DNA of 57,125 nt from Nitrospira sp. SG-bin2 (lineage in GTDB: Bacteria > Nitrospirota > Nitrospiria > Nitrospirales > Nitrospiraceae). Location: contig LVWT01000058.1 of assembly GCA_002083405.1 (NCBI GenBank), positions 1 to 57,125 on the forward strand. Reading direction: 5' to 3'. The first letter of the stretch is position 1. Every line of letters starts with the position of its first letter. Positions 1 through 8,242 of the stretch are shown one piece after another. Made by a program: the position numbers and the translations under genes. The notes under the pieces were generated by a model. The model ran no database searches and was not told the DNA's origin. It saw only the letters and a program-made list of their open reading frames with translations.

Positions 1-384
1 GTAGGGTGGTGTCAACGAAACCGGCAGCAGCTCATATCGACCTATGGGCGATTCCAATACATCAAGCTCCATGGCTCATGGAATTGGAGGGCTAGTGACG
101 GAAAGAGTGGGATGGTGATTGGGCGTGGTAAAGAAACAAGAATTATGCAGGAGCCATTACTGAGGTGGTATCTTGAAACCTTTGAGTCCGTTTTATCCAA
201 AGAAGGCAGAAAGCTGTTGATGGTCGGGTATGGCTTCCGTGACCCCCACATAAACGAAGTTCTAGCTCGGTGTGTAAATGAAAATGGACTCGAACTCTAT
301 GTCTTAAGCCCCCTTCCCCCGGGCGAATTTGAACATCAACTCAAGCTTCACGCCTTTGGATTGTCAAATGAAAGGCCTCACTAA
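1..384 (+). CDS. SIR2-like domain protein, C-terminal part (cut by window edge)
   Basis: The reading frame is open from base 1 with no stop, so the first in-frame ATG (112) is probably internal. Upstream of it the frame reads a segment with the motif YIKLHGSWNW, and further on LLMVGYGFRDPHINEVL. The LHGS..W and VGYGF.D..IN pair is typical of SIR2-like (SIR2_2) proteins, in which the second motif lies in the NAD-binding Rossmann fold. Such domains occur in NAD-depleting defence proteins and in unrelated uncharacterised proteins, and the N-terminal partner domain that would decide this lies outside the window. The frame stops at 384. The family call is fairly sure; the role is not known. Confidence 0.7.
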   Translation, partial: VGWCQRNRQQLISTYGRFQYIKLHGSWNWRASDGKSGMVIGRGKETRIMQEPLLRWYLETFESVLSKEGRKLLMVGYGFRDPHINEVLARCVNENGLELYVLSPLPPGEFEHQLKLHAFGLSNERPH

Positions 385-957
385 GTGGCGTTCTTTGGAG
401 AGGGTTGGCCGGCTATTTTCAGGGTGATCTGAGAGATGTATGTCCGAAGGGTCAATGGTCAAGCTCGAATGAGTCGGACTTAGCGAAGCAGATAACCGAA
501 GCGTTATTTGCCTGAAGCAGTGACAAGGCAGAGGTCCCAGAAAGGCTAAGAATAAGCGATCGGGTTTCTTTGTTTGCACCAACCCACCGATGCCCGGTCT
601 TGAGAGGGAGTTCATCGCGAAGGCGTCGATGAAGAAGGGGGTCGGCGGGGTGGCTGTGTGCGATTTGGTGATGGCCGGTCTGCGGAGTTGGCGTAACAGC
701 AGTAATCTGGCCGGAAGGGCTTCGTCACGAACGCCAGCCTGTCGCCAACTGATTTCAGATGCGTCTCGACCGGCGTCATGTCGAGGGCCAATCCTGCCTT
801 GAAGATCAATTCCTAGAAACCTGCGCAGTCATCCATCCTGCCGTTTGCAGTCAGCTGATTGCTGAGCTAATGAAGCCCTCCGTTGCTCGCGATGCGCGCG
901 GTGCTGGATTTCTCTTATCCTGTGAGATAGACTCGGTTCATAACCGGGGGGAAGCCG
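385..957. other. 573-base stretch with no convincing gene
   Basis: Only short open frames with unremarkable protein sequences occur here, on both strands (for example 612-809 minus and 590-802 plus). None has a clear ribosome binding site or a recognisable family. It may be decayed accessory DNA between the SIR2-like gene and the toxin-antitoxin pair. The last 20 bases hold the GGGGGGAAG ribosome binding site of the DUF433 gene. Confidence 0.5.
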
Positions 958-1194
958 ATGACGGGCTATGATCGCATTACCTTCGATCCTCAGATTCTAG
1001 GAGGCCGGGCCTGTATTCGAGGGATGCGGATGAGTGTCTCCTTGATCGTCAATCTGGTCGCCAATGGGATGTCTGCTGGCCAGATTCAGGCGGAGTATCC
1101 GGCACTCGAACCAGAGGATATTCGCCAAGCGTTGCAATACGCCGCCGCCCTGACTAATGAAGAAATCCACCCGCTGACCGGCCATCCTTCGTGA
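958..1194 (+). CDS. DUF433 family antitoxin
   Basis: This 78-residue protein matches DUF433 almost from end to end. The N-terminus reads ITFDPQILGGRACIRGMRM, the family's strand-rich dimerisation part, followed by SVSLIVNLVANGMSAGQIQAEYP, a helix-turn-helix-like part, and then PEDIRQAL. DUF433 proteins are usually antitoxins and autorepressors for PIN-like toxins of the DUF5615 family, and the next gene is one. A GGGGGGAAG ribosome binding site precedes the ATG. The stop codon overlaps the GTG start of the toxin frame (GTGA), the usual translational coupling. The antitoxin looks intact even though its toxin is broken. Confidence 0.85.
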   Translation: MTGYDRITFDPQILGGRACIRGMRMSVSLIVNLVANGMSAGQIQAEYPALEPEDIRQALQYAAALTNEEIHPLTGHPS

Positions 1195-1567
1195 GATGTT
1201 TGGCGGATATGGGCATTGCGCTGAGTACAGTGCAAGCCCTTCGCACCATGGCCACGACGCCAGCCACCTGAGCGAGGAAGGGTTGGAACGGCTGCCGGAC
1301 TCGTCCATTCTCGAAAAGGCCTCGCGCGAACATCGAATTATCATCACCTGCGACCTGGATTTTACCGACCTCCTGGCTCTTGGCGCACTCGCCGGGCCGA
1401 GTGTGATCTTGCTTCGCCTTCACGATCAGACGCCGAGTTCTGTCACACCAGGAGTGCTGGAAGTTCTTGAGGAATGCAGCGAGGCGTTGATCGCCGGCGC
1501 GGTCATCACGATTGAAGAAACCCGGTATCGCCTTCGTCATCTGCCGATTGAGCCAAGCCCCCAGTAG
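1191..1567 (+). pseudogene. DUF5615 PIN-like toxin, frameshifted
   Basis: From the GTG at 1191 the frame reads VRCLADMGIALSTVQALRTM, the expected start of a DUF5615 toxin with its first acidic residue (LADMGI). It then runs into a stop near 1270. The rest of the family sequence (GHDASHLSEEGLERLPDSS, then IIITCDLDFTDLLALG and PSVILLRLHDQTP) continues in another frame up to 1567. The switch falls at about 1247-1251 and equals one missing base. The family has a PIN-like nuclease fold, probably an RNase. An ATG at 1196 could start the second frame, but that product would lack the first catalytic Asp. Either the toxin is inactivated or the read has an indel. Confidence 0.75.
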
Positions 1568-1781
1568 CAATCGAGAGGGCGCTTTTGTTTCCTCTCCCAT
1601 TTTCCTCGTCCCTGGCAACACCAATTTGATCCCGCTGTTTTGTAGTCTGGGGTGGTCGGGCCGAGGGTGAACCCCAGCGGAATGCCCATTCTGCCCTTTC
1701 CCTGCCTTGCCTTTACGTTTCCGATCTAGGTAAGATCCAAGCTTTCAAAATGATGCGCCTGAGGGGCCGAAGGGGATCGGT

Positions 1782-2762
1782 GTGTCACGAGAATTCTCGC
1801 TCGCAGAGATCTTCCAGCTGGGGTACTACTGGGAAACCAAGATTCTCTTGACGGCGGTCAAGCTAGACCTGTTTTCCGCGCTGGATGGCAAGCCGAAAAC
1901 GGCGAAGGAGGTCGCGGGGCGCATCGGGGCCCATGAGCCGACCCTTACCCTTTTATTGAACGCGCTTGTGGCGTTAAGGTTGCTGACCAAAGAAGGGGAT
2001 TCGTATGGGAATTCCCCGGCGGCGGAGAAGCACCTCGTCCGCCAGTCCTCCCAGTACATCGGGCACTTACTCGTGCTGCACGATGCGGAATGGAACAACT
2101 GGGGGAAGTTGGAGGAGACGATCAGAACCGGGCATCGGCCGGTCGACCGGCATGTCTTTGAAACCGATCCTGAATTGGGAAGCAACGTGTTGGCGGTGTT
2201 GCATCGCATCGGTCAGCAAAGCGGCCCCGATTTGGCCAAGCGGCTGAAGCTGTCCGAGCGTGAACGTCTGCTGGATTTGGGCGGTGGCGCAGGAACGAAT
2301 GCGATCGCATTCTGCCAGGTCTATCCCGAATTAACTGCCACGGTGTTCGATCTTCCCGCGACGCTCCGGTTGACGGAAAAAACTGTGAAAGAGGCGGGGC
2401 TGGAATTGCGGATCGCGTTGCGCCCCGGCGATTTCAACCGGGATGCCTTGGGTGGTCCCTATGATGTGGTGCTCATGTCCGACATCCTGCATTATCAAAC
2501 CTTCGAATCGAATGCCGCCTTGGTTGGAAAGGTATTCACTCATCTGGCGCCGGGTGGCCGGCTGGTTATCAAGGATCGTTTCTTGGACGAGGCAGGCACA
2601 GGTCCGGCTTGGACGACTGCTTTTGCCATCCATATCCTGGTCAATACGCAGCAGGGAAGCAGTTATCGGACCGGCGATGCGATGAGCTGGTTGACCAAGG
2701 CCGGGTTTACCTCCGTCACGGAACTGGAGAAAACAGCCGTGGTGCAGGGCATAAAACAGTAA
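1782..2762 (+). CDS. O-methyltransferase of the plant-type/ArxA-like Methyltransf_2 family
   Basis: This 326-residue protein has an N-terminal winged-helix dimerisation domain (about 10-95; ALDGKPKTAKEVAGRIG and LLLNALVALRLL) and a C-terminal Rossmann SAM-binding domain. Motif I is LLDLGGGAGTNAIAF near residue 167, followed by ATVFDLPATL and GDFNRDALGGPYDVVLMSDILH, the usual order of Methyltransf_2 enzymes. The substrate cannot be told. Related enzymes methylate hydroxyls on quinone-like or polyketide-like aromatic rings. The GTG start follows AGGGGATCGG. It begins the long same-strand block leading into the bd-like genes, so a role in quinone or haem-cofactor chemistry is possible but unproven. 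Confidence 0.75.
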   Translation: MSREFSLAEIFQLGYYWETKILLTAVKLDLFSALDGKPKTAKEVAGRIGAHEPTLTLLLNALVALRLLTKEGDSYGNSPAAEKHLVRQSSQYIGHLLVLHDAEWNNWGKLEETIRTGHRPVDRHVFETDPELGSNVLAVLHRIGQQSGPDLAKRLKLSERERLLDLGGGAGTNAIAFCQVYPELTATVFDLPATLRLTEKTVKEAGLELRIALRPGDFNRDALGGPYDVVLMSDILHYQTFESNAALVGKVFTHLAPGGRLVIKDRFLDEAGTGPAWTTAFAIHILVNTQQGSSYRTGDAMSWLTKAGFTSVTELEKTAVVQGIKQ

Positions 2763-2802
2763 GGGGTGAGGGGTCAGGTGTGAGGGGGTGGGAGTTGGCA
2801 GG

Positions 2803-3519
2803 ATGATGGATTGGTTGCGGGAGCCGGGGTTTTTCGGGACGCATGCCACGGTGGGGGCTGACCTGAGCCAGTTTATGGCGACGCTCTTTACCGGCTTATT
2901 CGTCCTGGGATGGTTTCAGGCCCGGAAACGCCGCGCCGATGCCCACCATTGGTTGATGCTGGGCGGTATGATCTCGATGCTCAGTTTTTTCATCGCCTAT
3001 TACCTGTTCCGGCAACTTGGCGTGCTGGCGTTCGAAGGCAAGGAAGGGTTCGGCGGATCACAGACGCTTTACGACTATGTGTTCATCCCTGTGCTGACGC
3101 TCCATATCATTCTGGTCATGATCGGATTGGTCATGGCCGTGTACATGATCGTGCTGGGTTTTCGCTCCCAACAGTTCGTGGACGGCATACGATCACTTCG
3201 AGAGTCGCTGTTGCAGACGACATGGAAGAAGGTGGGGTTGATTTTGGGCGGGATCACGGTCGTGGTGCTCGGCATGTTTGGGTCGCGTGTTCTCACCGCC
3301 GGATTTTCCATGCGGAAGTTTGAGGTTTACCTGATCTTTTTGCTCATTGTGGCTTTCGTTTTTGGGATCGAAATGGTGATCCAGCGGATTTGGCCGAACG
3401 GCGGGCAACGCCATCGCGCGCTCGGCCGTTTCACCATGGTTATCTACTGTGTGCTGTTCGTCACCGGCAGCTTCACCTATACGATGTTGTATATCCTGTA
3501 TCCGGGCAAGATCGGTTAG
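2803..3519 (+). CDS. DUF420-like polytopic membrane protein
   Basis: About 238 residues with six or more hydrophobic segments. It resembles DUF420/YozB proteins: a HHWLMLGGMISMLSFFIAYY helix, a LTLHIILVMIGLVM helix, and the C-terminal RHRALGRFTMVIYC helix followed by TGSFTYTMLY. Conserved histidines sit at helix ends, as in haem or metal-binding membrane proteins. DUF420 genes often lie near respiratory oxidases or cytochrome assembly genes. Here the middle carries an insertion of roughly 60 residues with a charged loop (RSLRESLLQTTWKK) compared with a short DUF420 protein. The ATG at 2803 sits closer to the purine-rich GGGGGTGGGAG than the in-frame GTG at 2788. The role is unknown. Confidence 0.6.
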   Translation: MMDWLREPGFFGTHATVGADLSQFMATLFTGLFVLGWFQARKRRADAHHWLMLGGMISMLSFFIAYYLFRQLGVLAFEGKEGFGGSQTLYDYVFIPVLTLHIILVMIGLVMAVYMIVLGFRSQQFVDGIRSLRESLLQTTWKKVGLILGGITVVVLGMFGSRVLTAGFSMRKFEVYLIFLLIVAFVFGIEMVIQRIWPNGGQRHRALGRFTMVIYCVLFVTGSFTYTMLYILYPGKIG

Positions 3520-3540
3520 GACGATGCGCATTCATTCCGA

Positions 3541-3573
3541 AACGCCTCACGCCTCACGCCTTACGTTTCACGG
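3541..3573 (+). repeat. Intergenic CGCCTCACG/CGCCTTACG tandem-type repeat
   Basis: The spacer holds repeated CGCCTCACG-like units ending in TTACGTTTCACG. Related units in the opposite sense lie at 2762-2795 (GGGGTGAGGGGTCAGG) and at 4082-4165. The three adjacent spacers of this gene block therefore carry the same short low-complexity repeat family, one of the REP-like intergenic repeats. Confidence 0.5.
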
Positions 3574-3582
3574 TGCTCCATC

Positions 3583-4077
3583 ATGTTGACCTGCGGCTGT
3601 GGGCGCTGGATGCATACGGCGGGGATCGAAGAGCGGGCCTATGACGACGGGGCGTTGCAATGGTTCATCCGATCCGAATGTCGCGGGTGCGGATTACACG
3701 TGGGGATCGATGTCCCGGCGGGGCAGATGCATGGATTGGTCGACCGGCTCATGTGGACGGACGAGGCCCTGCACCGCCTGGAGCGGATGCCGCCCTATCT
3801 GGCTCCTCTCTATCGTGCGGATGTGGAAAGCGTGGCTCGTGTCCGTGGCGAACGGGTGATCACGTATGAGACATTGTTGCGGCCGTCTACCGGGGAACGG
3901 ATCGAATGGGAGCCTGAAGCGGAACGGCGGTTGGAGAACGTGCCGGCTCCGGTCCGCGCCATGGCGCGGGTCGAATTGGAGCGTACGGCGGCCGATCGCG
4001 GAACGTTCCGCATCACCGTGGCGCTGATGGAGGAAATCAAAGCCAAGTATTTCGGAATGGCGTCTCAGAAAACGTAA
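3583..4077 (+). CDS. PCP_red-domain protein with N-terminal CxC/CxxC motif
   Basis: This 164-residue soluble protein has two parts. Residues 4-6 (CGC) and CRGCG near residue 34 could form a zinc- or iron-binding knuckle. The C-terminal part (about 103-155) fits PCP_red (proto-chlorophyllide reductase 57 kDa domain), with IEWEPEAERRLENVPAPVR, then a helix, then FRITVALMEEI. In photosynthetic organisms this domain ends the BchB/ChlB subunit. Stand-alone or fused copies are common in non-photosynthetic bacteria with [4Fe-4S] proteins, where its role is unclear. The context between membrane respiratory proteins suggests a redox or cofactor role. Confidence 0.6.
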   Translation: MLTCGCGRWMHTAGIEERAYDDGALQWFIRSECRGCGLHVGIDVPAGQMHGLVDRLMWTDEALHRLERMPPYLAPLYRADVESVARVRGERVITYETLLRPSTGERIEWEPEAERRLENVPAPVRAMARVELERTAADRGTFRITVALMEEIKAKYFGMASQKT

Positions 4078-4081
4078 GACG

Positions 4082-4165
4082 ACGTGAGGGGTAAGGCGTT
4101 AGGCGTAAGGGGAAGAAGGCAGAGCATCATGGTGATCGCCTCACCCTTCACGTTTCACGCCTAAC
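4082..4165. repeat. Intergenic inverted repeat of the CGTGAGGGGTAAGG family
   Basis: The left arm (from 4082) reads CGTGAGGGGTAAGGCGTTAG and the right arm (to 4165) reads TCACCCTTCACG then TTTCACGCCTAACG. Together they form a long imperfect hairpin filling the spacer before the next gene. It is related to the repeat at 3541-3573. Confidence 0.55.
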
Positions 4166-4174
4166 GGGTTCACT

Positions 4175-5236
4175 ATGCTGCATCGGATGGCGCTACGAGT
4201 ATTGCCGAGTTTGAGCCTGATGGTGACGGAGGACTCTGTCCGCAAGCAGAAGCGGATCGTGATGTTCGTGCCTGGATTCGTCGCGTTCGGCATCTATCGG
4301 TTGGCCAAGCATGTCGTGCCGCTCGATGATGCGTTTGTGTTGCTCTCGGTGAGCAGTCTGGTGGCCGTGGTGACGGCGTTGCTTGCCTATCGTGTCGGAC
4401 GAGCGGTTTCGTGGCCGGCGATGCTGCGCGAGGATGGGAGTCGGCTGCTTGGCTGGGTGGCCGGATGGATCGGCGCAGTCTATGGTATTCAGCTGTCACT
4501 ATTGGTCTTGGCGATTTTGTGGATGGCGGGTTACAGCTATCTCCAGCACCCCGACGGTCCGGCCATGATGGCGATCATCATTTCCTGCACATCGGTGGCG
4601 CGCGATGCGTTTGAGATCGGTCATGTGCGAAAGATTGCGTTGATGGGAAAGCCGATGCCGACGTTTCCGGACGGCGCCGCCTTGCGTCAGATGTTGGGAA
4701 GCCATGCCGCACAAGTTGCTCCTTGGGTTGTCGCCGGAGTGGCGATCGGCGCAGCGGCGGCTTCGTTCGGGCAGGCCGTGGGAGGACAACAAGCGGCATT
4801 CGTCGAATTGTCCGCTGTGACGATCCTGGGCGGTGCGATCACGCTCTGCGCTTACTTCGGCGGGTTGAAACCTCAGGCGTCATGGATGGCGGGATTGGCC
4901 GGGACCAAGACTGCTGAGTTGCTGAAGTATTGGTGGTGGCCGGGATTGGCTTTTGCGGCTACGTACTATCTGGTTGCGGTCGGCGTTGCCGTATTTGTTA
5001 TGAAGCAGCCGGAGTTCCCGATGGTCCTTGCGGCGATCGGCGGCGCGCTTGTTACCGGATTGATGGCGCTCTACGGCTATTATTTGGGGTATCGCCGAAA
5101 TGTGGAAGAGCAACAGGGGCGGAGCCTGAGTCCGGCGCTGCTGCGTTGTCCGTTTGTCATGGGCATTCTTGGAAAGTCGGCAACGATGGGCGCGTCGATA
5201 GCACCTTCTGCTCCGGCTCCGGGATCGAAAGCGTAA
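4175..5236 (+). CDS. Polytopic membrane protein, family not recognised
   Basis: This 353-residue protein has about eight hydrophobic segments, for example around 30-46, 55-72, 88-118, 188-205, 215-230, 255-275 and 282-310, separated by short charged loops. A basic N-terminus (RKQKR) precedes the first segment. I do not recognise a family and see no Cys or His pattern suggesting haem or iron-sulfur clusters. The stop at 5236 lies one base before the ATG of the bd-like subunit at 5238, so the two are almost certainly co-transcribed and probably translationally coupled. It may be a partner subunit or assembly factor of that protein. Confidence 0.55.
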   Translation: MLHRMALRVLPSLSLMVTEDSVRKQKRIVMFVPGFVAFGIYRLAKHVVPLDDAFVLLSVSSLVAVVTALLAYRVGRAVSWPAMLREDGSRLLGWVAGWIGAVYGIQLSLLVLAILWMAGYSYLQHPDGPAMMAIIISCTSVARDAFEIGHVRKIALMGKPMPTFPDGAALRQMLGSHAAQVAPWVVAGVAIGAAAASFGQAVGGQQAAFVELSAVTILGGAITLCAYFGGLKPQASWMAGLAGTKTAELLKYWWWPGLAFAATYYLVAVGVAVFVMKQPEFPMVLAAIGGALVTGLMALYGYYLGYRRNVEEQQGRSLSPALLRCPFVMGILGKSATMGASIAPSAPAPGSKA

Positions 5237-5237
5237 G

Positions 5238-7109
5238 ATGAATATCATCCGTTCAACAGAGAAGCTGACGTCCCTTGCGCTGGTCGTTGCTGTGGTTGCC
5301 TTGTGTAGTCTGTTCAGTCCGGCGCTGGATCTTCCGGCCTGTGCCGAGGAGTCGACGGATCTCTACTTCAATACGCCCGGAATGCCGCAGGGTCCGGCGG
5401 CACCGGCGCCTCACGAGACGGCCTATCCGCGGATCGGTTCGTCCGACAGCCGGTTGCTCGTGTGGTTTGTGACGCAACTGCACACCTACTTCGGCGGCTT
5501 CGTTCTGGCACTGCCGCTGTTTTGCGCATTGCTGGAATTTCTGGGCTTGATCACGAAGAAGCCGGCGTGGGCGCTTCGCTACGACGGTCTGGCGCGCGAT
5601 TTGGCGAAGGTGGCGCTCCTGGCTTTATCGGTCACAGCGTTCATCGGCAGTCTGATGTTGACGATATTCATTACGCTCTATCCCAGTTTTATGAAATACA
5701 TGGGCGGCACCTTCAAGTCGTTTATGCCGGTCTATGCCGCCGTGTTTGTCGGAGAGTCGCTGCTGCTGATCGTCTATTACTACAGTTGGAATCGGATGGC
5801 CGAGCGGGGCAGAAAGTGGATTCATGCGGCGATCGGGATCCTCACGAACATCGTGGGCACCGCATTGCTGCTGCTGGCGAACTCCTGGTCCGCCTTCATG
5901 ATGGCGCCGGCCGGTGTCGATGCCCAGGGGCGGTTTTTAGGCAATGTCTGGCACCTGTTGCATTCGGCGTTCTGGAATCCGCTCAATGTCCACCGGTTTC
6001 TCGCAGACATCATGTCCGGGGGAGCCGTCGTCCTGGCCTATGCCTGCTACCGGTTTTTCACCGCCAAGACGAACGAAGAACGGGCCTATTTCGACTGGGT
6101 CGGGTATATCTTCTTGTTTGTGACGGTGTGCGCGCTGCTCCCGATGCCGATCGCCGGCTACTGGTTGATGCGGTCGGTCTTCGTGTTCCGTCAAACGATG
6201 GGCGTCACGATGATGGGAGGGCTGCTGACCTGGCTGTTTGTCATTCAGGCTATGCTCATCGGCGTTCTGTTCCTCGGCATCAACTATTATATGTGGCAGG
6301 GGATGGCGCGGCTGAAGGGCGCGGAACGCTATCAGCCGTATTATCAATTCGTCCTCGGCGGCCTGACACTGGCGCTGTTTATCTGGCTGACGCCGCATAC
6401 GCTCATGATGTCGGGGAGCGAAGTCAAGGCGATGGGCGGCGCGCAGCATCCGGTGATCGGGAACTACGGCGTCATGTCGGCCAAGAACGGCGCGATCAAC
6501 GTCATTCTGCTCTTCACGGCTCTCAGCTTTTTGTACTATCGGCGAGCGAGCCGGACCATGACAGTGTCCTGGGTCAGAACCGGCAACATCGTCATCGCTG
6601 TGCTCTTCGCTATAGGTATGCTCAACGTCATCGGGCTGTCGGTGTATGGCTACTATCTGCCGGCAAAGATCCGTGTGGGGCTGTCGGCGCCGCAGGCCTT
6701 TACGACGTTCACCGTTATTGCAGTCGGCCTGATCATCAACCGCATCATGCTCACGCGGGCGGTTGTGCATGGGCCGGTTCAGTGGGGAAAGATTCCGTTC
6801 CGCGGCATGGTGGTGCTGTTCGGGTTGTCAGCTGCCTTTACGTGGGTGATGGGATTGATGGGCTTTATTCGATCATCGGGCCGGTTGTCTTGGCATGTCA
6901 GTGAACTGATGGCCGATGTGTCGCCATGGGCCTTTACGCCGGACCTGGCCTTTGCCGCCAAAATGGTCACGTTGAATATGGTGGTGTTTTGGGGGGCCGT
7001 GCTGGCCTTGTTTTGGATGTGCCAGCGTGGGCAGCAGCCGGTCATGGGCGAGGAGTTCCATGATGCGGAGGCGCCGATCCTGTCGCCGGTCCCGTCACAA
7101 GAAACGTAA
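5238..7109 (+). CDS. Cytochrome bd-like oxidase subunit I, paralogue 1
   Basis: This 623-residue membrane protein is related to CydA. A signal- or anchor-like hydrophobic stretch (10-36) and an 80-residue periplasmic lead precede the core. CydA-like features are the first-helix histidine (QLHTYFGG, H82; compare the haem b595 ligand), the VGES acidic motif (E173, helix with YYYSWNRM), the LLLANSWSAFMMAPAG segment, and H252 in NPLNVHRFL (compare a haem b558 ligand). The C-terminal half is longer than in classic CydA, with extra helices and a SAKNGAINVI motif. The usual Q-loop is not obvious. Nitrospira are known to carry several such bd-like proteins, one of them proposed as the terminal oxidase. 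Whether this copy reduces oxygen or acts as a quinone module is open. No cydB gene lies beside it. Confidence 0.8.
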   Translation: MNIIRSTEKLTSLALVVAVVALCSLFSPALDLPACAEESTDLYFNTPGMPQGPAAPAPHETAYPRIGSSDSRLLVWFVTQLHTYFGGFVLALPLFCALLEFLGLITKKPAWALRYDGLARDLAKVALLALSVTAFIGSLMLTIFITLYPSFMKYMGGTFKSFMPVYAAVFVGESLLLIVYYYSWNRMAERGRKWIHAAIGILTNIVGTALLLLANSWSAFMMAPAGVDAQGRFLGNVWHLLHSAFWNPLNVHRFLADIMSGGAVVLAYACYRFFTAKTNEERAYFDWVGYIFLFVTVCALLPMPIAGYWLMRSVFVFRQTMGVTMMGGLLTWLFVIQAMLIGVLFLGINYYMWQGMARLKGAERYQPYYQFVLGGLTLALFIWLTPHTLMMSGSEVKAMGGAQHPVIGNYGVMSAKNGAINVILLFTALSFLYYRRASRTMTVSWVRTGNIVIAVLFAIGMLNVIGLSVYGYYLPAKIRVGLSAPQAFTTFTVIAVGLIINRIMLTRAVVHGPVQWGKIPFRGMVVLFGLSAAFTWVMGLMGFIRSSGRLSWHVSELMADVSPWAFTPDLAFAAKMVTLNMVVFWGAVLALFWMCQRGQQPVMGEEFHDAEAPILSPVPSQET

Positions 7110-7128
7110 CGAAAGGGTGTGAAAGGAT

Positions 7129-7779
7129 ATGAAGAGGGTGCTGTGTGGTGCTGCGATCGTATTCGGCAGTCTGGTGGCTGCGCTCGCGTGGCCCGGTTTC
7201 GGATGTGCGGAGGGCCCGGTACTCATCCTGGAGGAATTCAAGGCGAAAGAGGCCGACGGATTCCCCTCTGCGTGGGAACATGAGAATCAGCGGAGCCAGT
7301 CCAAAGGCCGTGATGCGTATAAGGTGCAGTCTGAAAACGGCGTGAATTTCTTATCCGCGAAGGATGCGGGGCAGCGGATCAAGAAGAAAAAAATCGAGTG
7401 GGATCCCAAGGCCTATCCCGTGCTGACGTGGCGGTGGCGTTTGGTGAAAGCTCCGACCGGCACGGAACCGCTGGCCGCGATCTATGCGTCGCTCGATACC
7501 GATCTGTTGTTCATTCCGGTCTTCACGAAATATGTATGGAGCGCCACGAAGCCCGAAGGCACGCTGACCGAAGGCGGCATGTTCAGCGGATCCGAGATCG
7601 TCGTCCAAAGCGGAACGAACGCGCTGGGACAGTGGTTTGAAGAGCGGGTCAACGTCTATGAAGACTTCAAGCGAATCCATCGGCATGAGCCGGCGGCGAA
7701 AGCCTGGGGGATCTCGATTATTGCCAGTTCCGGAGTCGAGATCGATTTTGGCCCGATGACGGCTCTGCCGGCGAAGTAA
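7129..7779 (+). CDS. DUF3047 domain secreted protein
   Basis: This 216-residue protein has a cleavable-looking signal peptide (about 1-27, ending near CAEG). The body fits DUF3047: WEHENQRSQSKGRDAYKVQ, then FLSAKDAGQRIKKKKIEWDP and YPVLTWRWRLVKAPTG. It is probably periplasmic. The family has no known activity and often occurs beside c-type cytochrome or respiratory genes. It lies 19 bases after the bd-like gene with a GAAAGGAT ribosome binding site, so it is likely part of the same operon. Confidence 0.75.
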   Translation: MKRVLCGAAIVFGSLVAALAWPGFGCAEGPVLILEEFKAKEADGFPSAWEHENQRSQSKGRDAYKVQSENGVNFLSAKDAGQRIKKKKIEWDPKAYPVLTWRWRLVKAPTGTEPLAAIYASLDTDLLFIPVFTKYVWSATKPEGTLTEGGMFSGSEIVVQSGTNALGQWFEERVNVYEDFKRIHRHEPAAKAWGISIIASSGVEIDFGPMTALPAK

Positions 7780-7861
7780 GGACAGTGTCACAATACATGT
7801 GTGTACGCCTCCATCGCGCGCATAGGTAAAACGGGTGTCGCGCTGGTTGCAGGTTGATAGT

Positions 7862-8224
7862 ATGCCGATCTGGAAAGTGTTGGACATAGCCCTGGGCATG
7901 GTGGTGATGGGGACCGTGGGGACTCTCATCGGAGTTACCATGGGTGGGGGATTGTTCCCGGTGGCTGTTGGGGTCGGGCTTGTTTTGGGTTGCGTCATCG
8001 GATATTTGGGCGGCCGCCGATTTCTCGTCAGCATCATGATTGGAACCGTATTGGGCGGGGCGTTGGCCTGGTTGGTGGCTGGTATCGACCGGATTTGGGT
8101 TGGGGCGGGAGCGGGTGCGGCGATGGGCGGCTTCCTTGGCGTCCAGATTTCAATGCTTCTCGATATGCGCGCGGCCAGAAAGGCTCCGCCGGAAGAAGCT
8201 GAGCCGACCGTGTCTCAACCGTGA
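7862..8224 (+). CDS. Small glycine-rich membrane protein
   Basis: About 120 residues with three to four hydrophobic, glycine-rich helices (LDIALGMVVMGTVGTLIGV, then two more) and a charged proline-rich tail. I recognise no family. Glycine-rich helical hairpins of this kind can pack tightly or resemble Gly-zipper proteins, but nothing identifies a function. An alternative GTG start at 7835 would add nine residues; the ATG at 7862 gives the more natural N-terminus. The stop codon touches the following open frame, so it belongs to the same operon as the SUMF1-like gene. Confidence 0.55.
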   Translation: MPIWKVLDIALGMVVMGTVGTLIGVTMGGGLFPVAVGVGLVLGCVIGYLGGRRFLVSIMIGTVLGGALAWLVAGIDRIWVGAGAGAAMGGFLGVQISMLLDMRAARKAPPEEAEPTVSQP

Positions 8225-8242
8225 ATGGGAAGAGGGGATTGC

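Noticed and set aside
590..809. Short frames on both strands in the first spacer
   Set aside because: No ribosome binding site and no recognisable protein family; kept only as an empty region.
5949..5966. TGGCAC...TTGC resembling a sigma54 promoter inside the bd-like gene
   Set aside because: The spacing between the two parts is too short, and the site is inside coding sequence.
5462..6904. Long open frame (480 codons) in another frame of the bd-like gene
   Set aside because: It is a high-GC shadow of the true gene; the protein has no family motifs, whereas the other frame gives clear CydA-like helices.
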